In this document: in pieces, positions 61,902 to 64,000 of the stretch | Layout: each line of letters starts with the position of its first letter | How positions within the stretch are numbered: position 1 is the stretch's first letter | NCBI GenBank assembly: GCA_964397445.1 | Contig: CAYNHZ010000001.1 | Location: 1 to 64,000 of the forward strand | Source of the DNA: CAYNHZ01 sp964397445 | GTDB lineage: Bacteria; Bacteroidota; Bacteroidia; Bacteroidales; UBA932 | Length of the DNA stretch: 64,000 bases | Direction of reading: 5' to 3' | Translations under genes and position numbers: made by a program | The notes under the pieces: generated by a model | Database searches by the model: none | Seen by the model: only the letters and a program-made list of their open reading frames with translations | Told to the model about the DNA's origin: nothing

Positions 61902-63476
61902 TTACTGCTGCTTATATACATCTTTTACAGGGAGCATCTTTGGAAGATTAGACATTCCCCACATAACAACCGCATTAACGACAGCGGTATGATTCATATA
62001 CACCGGAATACTTTTGTCATAATTGTCCCTCTCAGTGTGCCATATTTCGCCATAAGAGAAATTAAATCCTAACGGATCTCCTGTTCCAAAACCAAGGGCA
62101 GGGACACCTGCTACAGCAAATGACTCACTATCAGTCCCCCCCGCAACTGTCGGTCGTGTTCTCGGCTCCCCTTCTCGCTTTTTAAGTGTAAAAGGAATCT
62201 GCTCATTGAGGTTATATAGAGGGGTACATATCTTATCCATACTTTCATACCAAGATGGTGGGACAGTCATACTATTTGCCGCTGTCGGGCCTCCGTCTCT
62301 ATTAAAATAATTCATAATTTTTGGCAACTTATCACTGTGCATTTTAGTAAAAGCTGTGGAACCGAGTAAACCGAACTCCTCACCTGCCCAAAGGCAAAAT
62401 ACCATCGACCTTAAAGGTTTTTTTCCACTCTCCTTCATAGCCACCGAAATCAATCTTGCAGCCTCCATTGTGGGGGCAACCCCTGTCCCACAATCTACAC
62501 CCCCAGTCGCAACATCGAATGCATCGAGGTGTCCTCCACAAAGGACATACTCATCAGGAAATTTTGAACCTTTAATAACAGCTATCAAATTATGATACTT
62601 AATAGGACCCATTTTGAAATGATTTCTTATATCAAATTCTAAAAGAAAATACCTCCTCTCCTTTACCTTCTGAGCTATAATATTATACTGACTATCCTCA
62701 AGTTTGATATCCGGAACTGCAGGAAGATGATCAAAAGTCAATTTATTGATATTAGTCCTATCGTATAGCGCTTGAATAGGAACAGATGCAGATTGGATAA
62801 TACCCAAAATACCGGCCTCAACCATTTGTTTATAAAAAAGAGCCGGCTGCATTTTTAACTCCTCATATGGTTTCTTATTTTCTGGATTATTCCTATTCCA
62901 CATCATTATCTCCTCATTGCGCATCATTATGGCATTATTCTCCTCAATCATAGCAGCCCTCACACTATCAGCTTCAGGGGAAAAATCTATCGGGAAACCG
63001 GTGCTCTTGCCATCAATCAAAACCCAAGCACCTTTAAGGGCAGACTTGATCGAATTAAATTCCCTCTGTGTCTTAGGCTCCATCAATACATGTCCCCTCT
63101 GAACGCCCTTTGTACCAACAGTGTATGAAGGTGTAGCAAAATGCAATATCATACCATCACTATCCAACATCCTCCCAAACCAAGGGCCTCTATTAAAACC
63201 AACAGGGAGCGTCCCAACCTCCTCCTTATACACCTCAAGCCCCCACTCTTTAAATTTGTAAGCTGCCCATTCGAGGGCATTTTCATAAGCATCCGACCCA
63301 ATCAGTCTTCCGCCAAATCTATTTGTAAGTATATCCAGATGATTCATTGTCAAGTTATTCACCTGACCTTCTGCAATAATACATCCGGTAGTTTTATCTT
63401 GAGCTCCTAAATAGGTCATAGACCCCAATAAAAAAAGAGAAATAACAATAGTTATGAGAGATAGGTACTTTTTCAT
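61902..63476 (-). CDS. secreted M28-family metallopeptidase
   Basis: The 524-residue protein has a signal peptide (cleavage after YLGAQ) and a PA-like insert. The M28 zinc site is visible as GGHLDAFD, GGVDCGTGV, WAGEEFGLLGS, FNRDGG and EIWHTERDN. It should act as an aminopeptidase or carboxypeptidase in the periplasm or outside. It is monocistronic, between the operon terminator and tRNA-Met. Confidence 0.92.
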   Translation of the reverse strand: MKKYLSLITIVISLFLLGSMTYLGAQDKTTGCIIAEGQVNNLTMNHLDILTNRFGGRLIGSDAYENALEWAAYKFKEWGLEVYKEEVGTLPVGFNRGPWFGRMLDSDGMILHFATPSYTVGTKGVQRGHVLMEPKTQREFNSIKSALKGAWVLIDGKSTGFPIDFSPEADSVRAAMIEENNAIMMRNEEIMMWNRNNPENKKPYEELKMQPALFYKQMVEAGILGIIQSASVPIQALYDRTNINKLTFDHLPAVPDIKLEDSQYNIIAQKVKERRYFLLEFDIRNHFKMGPIKYHNLIAVIKGSKFPDEYVLCGGHLDAFDVATGGVDCGTGVAPTMEAARLISVAMKESGKKPLRSMVFCLWAGEEFGLLGSTAFTKMHSDKLPKIMNYFNRDGGPTAANSMTVPPSWYESMDKICTPLYNLNEQIPFTLKKREGEPRTRPTVAGGTDSESFAVAGVPALGFGTGDPLGFNFSYGEIWHTERDNYDKSIPVYMNHTAVVNAVVMWGMSNLPKMLPVKDVYKQQ

Positions 63477-63582
63477 TATTATAATATCTTTGGTTACTTA
63501 CTATTAGACTTGCATTTATCATTATTGTTTAATCAAGTCTACATTAATAATCGAAGATTATCTATGAGTTCCATAAGCCAAT

Positions 63583-63616
63583 AAAAAAAGCACCTACATC
63601 TTCTGTAAGTGCTTTA
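63583..63616 (-). terminator. terminator of tRNA-Met
   Basis: On the minus strand AAAGCACTTACAGAAGATGT pairs imperfectly with its other arm ending GGTGCTTTTTTT (AAAGCAC with GTGCTTT, plus TACA with TGTA across a mismatch), followed by T7. It lies 10 bases after tRNA-Met. Confidence 0.75.
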
Positions 63617-63625
63617 TTTTCGGAG

Positions 63626-63699
63626 TAGCGAGACCCGGGATTGAACCGGGGACCTCATGATTATGAATCATGCGCTCTAACCAGCTGAGCTATCTCGCC
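63626..63699 (-). tRNA. tRNA-Met (anticodon CAT)
   Basis: On the minus strand the acceptor arms GGCGAGA and TCTCGCT (with one G-T pair), the D arm, an anticodon loop TTCATAA and the T-loop TTCAATC are visible. CAT could also mark a lysidine-modified Ile tRNA. The acceptor and anticodon stems fit the elongator Met tRNA of Bacteroidales better. No CCA is encoded. Confidence 0.9.
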
Positions 63700-63760
63700 T
63701 TAAATTTATCTAATTTGCATTGCGATAATTACTTTTAATGAACTTTTCGTAATGGGAGTG

Positions 63761-63790
63761 CAAAGGTAGAAATTTTTTAGATATTACAAA
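63761..63790 (-). promoter_or_regulatory. canonical promoter of tRNA-Met
   Basis: On the minus strand TTTG (63787-63790), 18 bases, then TACCTTTG (63761-63768), an exact -7 box, reading into tRNA-Met. Confidence 0.82.
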
Positions 63791-63824
63791 AAACTATTTT
63801 TAAAACAGTTGGTTGCACATCTTT

Positions 63825-64000
63825 TTAATTATTATGACATTCGATGATTTTTGAGATTATACAAGCCTCCTCTTTTGAGAAGAGACGATAATGTGGTCTG
63901 TACATTTTGATGAATTTCCGACTATGGTGTCCGACATATTCTCCTCGCGCCAACATACTCTCTATTTCGGTTTTATCCTTATTGTAATTTTCAAAATTGA
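63825..64000 (-). CDS. unidentified gene, 3' end only
   Basis: An open frame enters from the right edge on the minus strand and ends at the stop 63825-63827. The last residues include ESMLARGEYVGHH, RKFIKMYRPHYRLF and EEACIISKIIECHNN. I do not recognise the family from this fragment, and the rest lies outside the window. Base composition matches the neighbours. Confidence 0.6.
   Translation of the reverse strand, partial: NFENYNKDKTEIESMLARGEYVGHHSRKFIKMYRPHYRLFSKEEACIISKIIECHNN

Noticed and set aside
63626..63699. tRNA-Ile with lysidine instead of tRNA-Met
   Set aside because: The CAT anticodon is ambiguous, but stem sequences agree better with elongator tRNA-Met of Bacteroidales. It cannot be settled without a tRNA model.
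1..64000. CRISPR arrays, insertion sequences, prophage or integrative elements
   Set aside because: No regularly spaced repeats, transposase, integrase or mobilisation genes were found in any frame.

Overview
The window is chromosomal DNA from an AT-rich member of the Bacteroidota, most likely order Bacteroidales. The evidence is the promoter style (TTTG about 19 bases before TAnnTTTG, seen repeatedly upstream of genes and tRNAs), the near absence of strong Shine-Dalgarno sequences, lipoproteins with short SxC-type lipoboxes, and typical families of the phylum (TonB-dependent receptors, BACON domains, DUF4837, DUF6029, GlsA/GlsB glycine-lipid enzymes, S16 with a long Ala/Glu/Lys tail). No phage, insertion sequence or CRISPR array was seen. 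The species cannot be fixed from the sequence alone.

Layout. 0-5.2 kb: tRNA-Ser, then an arsenic locus (arsR, thioredoxin-like, remnants of arsF and arsG, arsD, arsA, acr3), a pirin remnant and an RclC-like DUF417 gene. 5.2-12 kb: a glycosyltransferase, then a leftward run of patatin/outer-membrane-barrel protein, flippase, dut and murF. 12-20.4 kb: lipoprotein cyclophilin, a three-gene RND efflux pump, a nitroreductase-dipeptidase fusion and a secreted protein of unknown function. 20.5-40.9 kb: mostly housekeeping genes (rpsP-rimM, phosphomannomutase-def-ruvX, M23-dxr-rseP-DUF4837, tRNA-Glu-rpsT, radC, upp, rpoN, glsA-glsB, miaB-osmC, cysS, ssb, glmS). 41-46.2 kb: a five-gene glycan or lipid-linked sugar cluster. 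46.2-55.1 kb: an M3 peptidase, a TonB-dependent receptor behind an FMN riboswitch, a divergently transcribed Trp-codon leader and attenuator in front of trpB2, and a second TonB-dependent receptor broken by one in-frame TAG with a His-rich membrane protein upstream. 55.2-64 kb: an acyl-CoA ligase, DUF2461, a BACON/Omp28 lipoprotein-TlpA-DUF6029 operon, an M28 peptidase, tRNA-Met and the 3' end of an unidentified gene.

How the parts fit. The ars genes form a complete inorganic arsenite efflux system (sensor, chaperone, ATPase, Acr3 permease), but the organoarsenical branch (arsF/arsG) has decayed. Several leftward genes feed envelope building (murF, flippase, glmS, phosphomannomutase). The most striking region is 50.7-51.1 kb. 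There, two metabolite-responsive RNAs start back-to-back from about 40 bases of promoter DNA. One is an FMN riboswitch controlling an outer-membrane receptor, which predicts flavin uptake. The other is a tryptophan attenuator controlling a lone trpB2. Several transcripts are predicted to start at or within about 5 bases of the start codon (leaderless), and compact divergent promoters with mirror-image -7 boxes recur.
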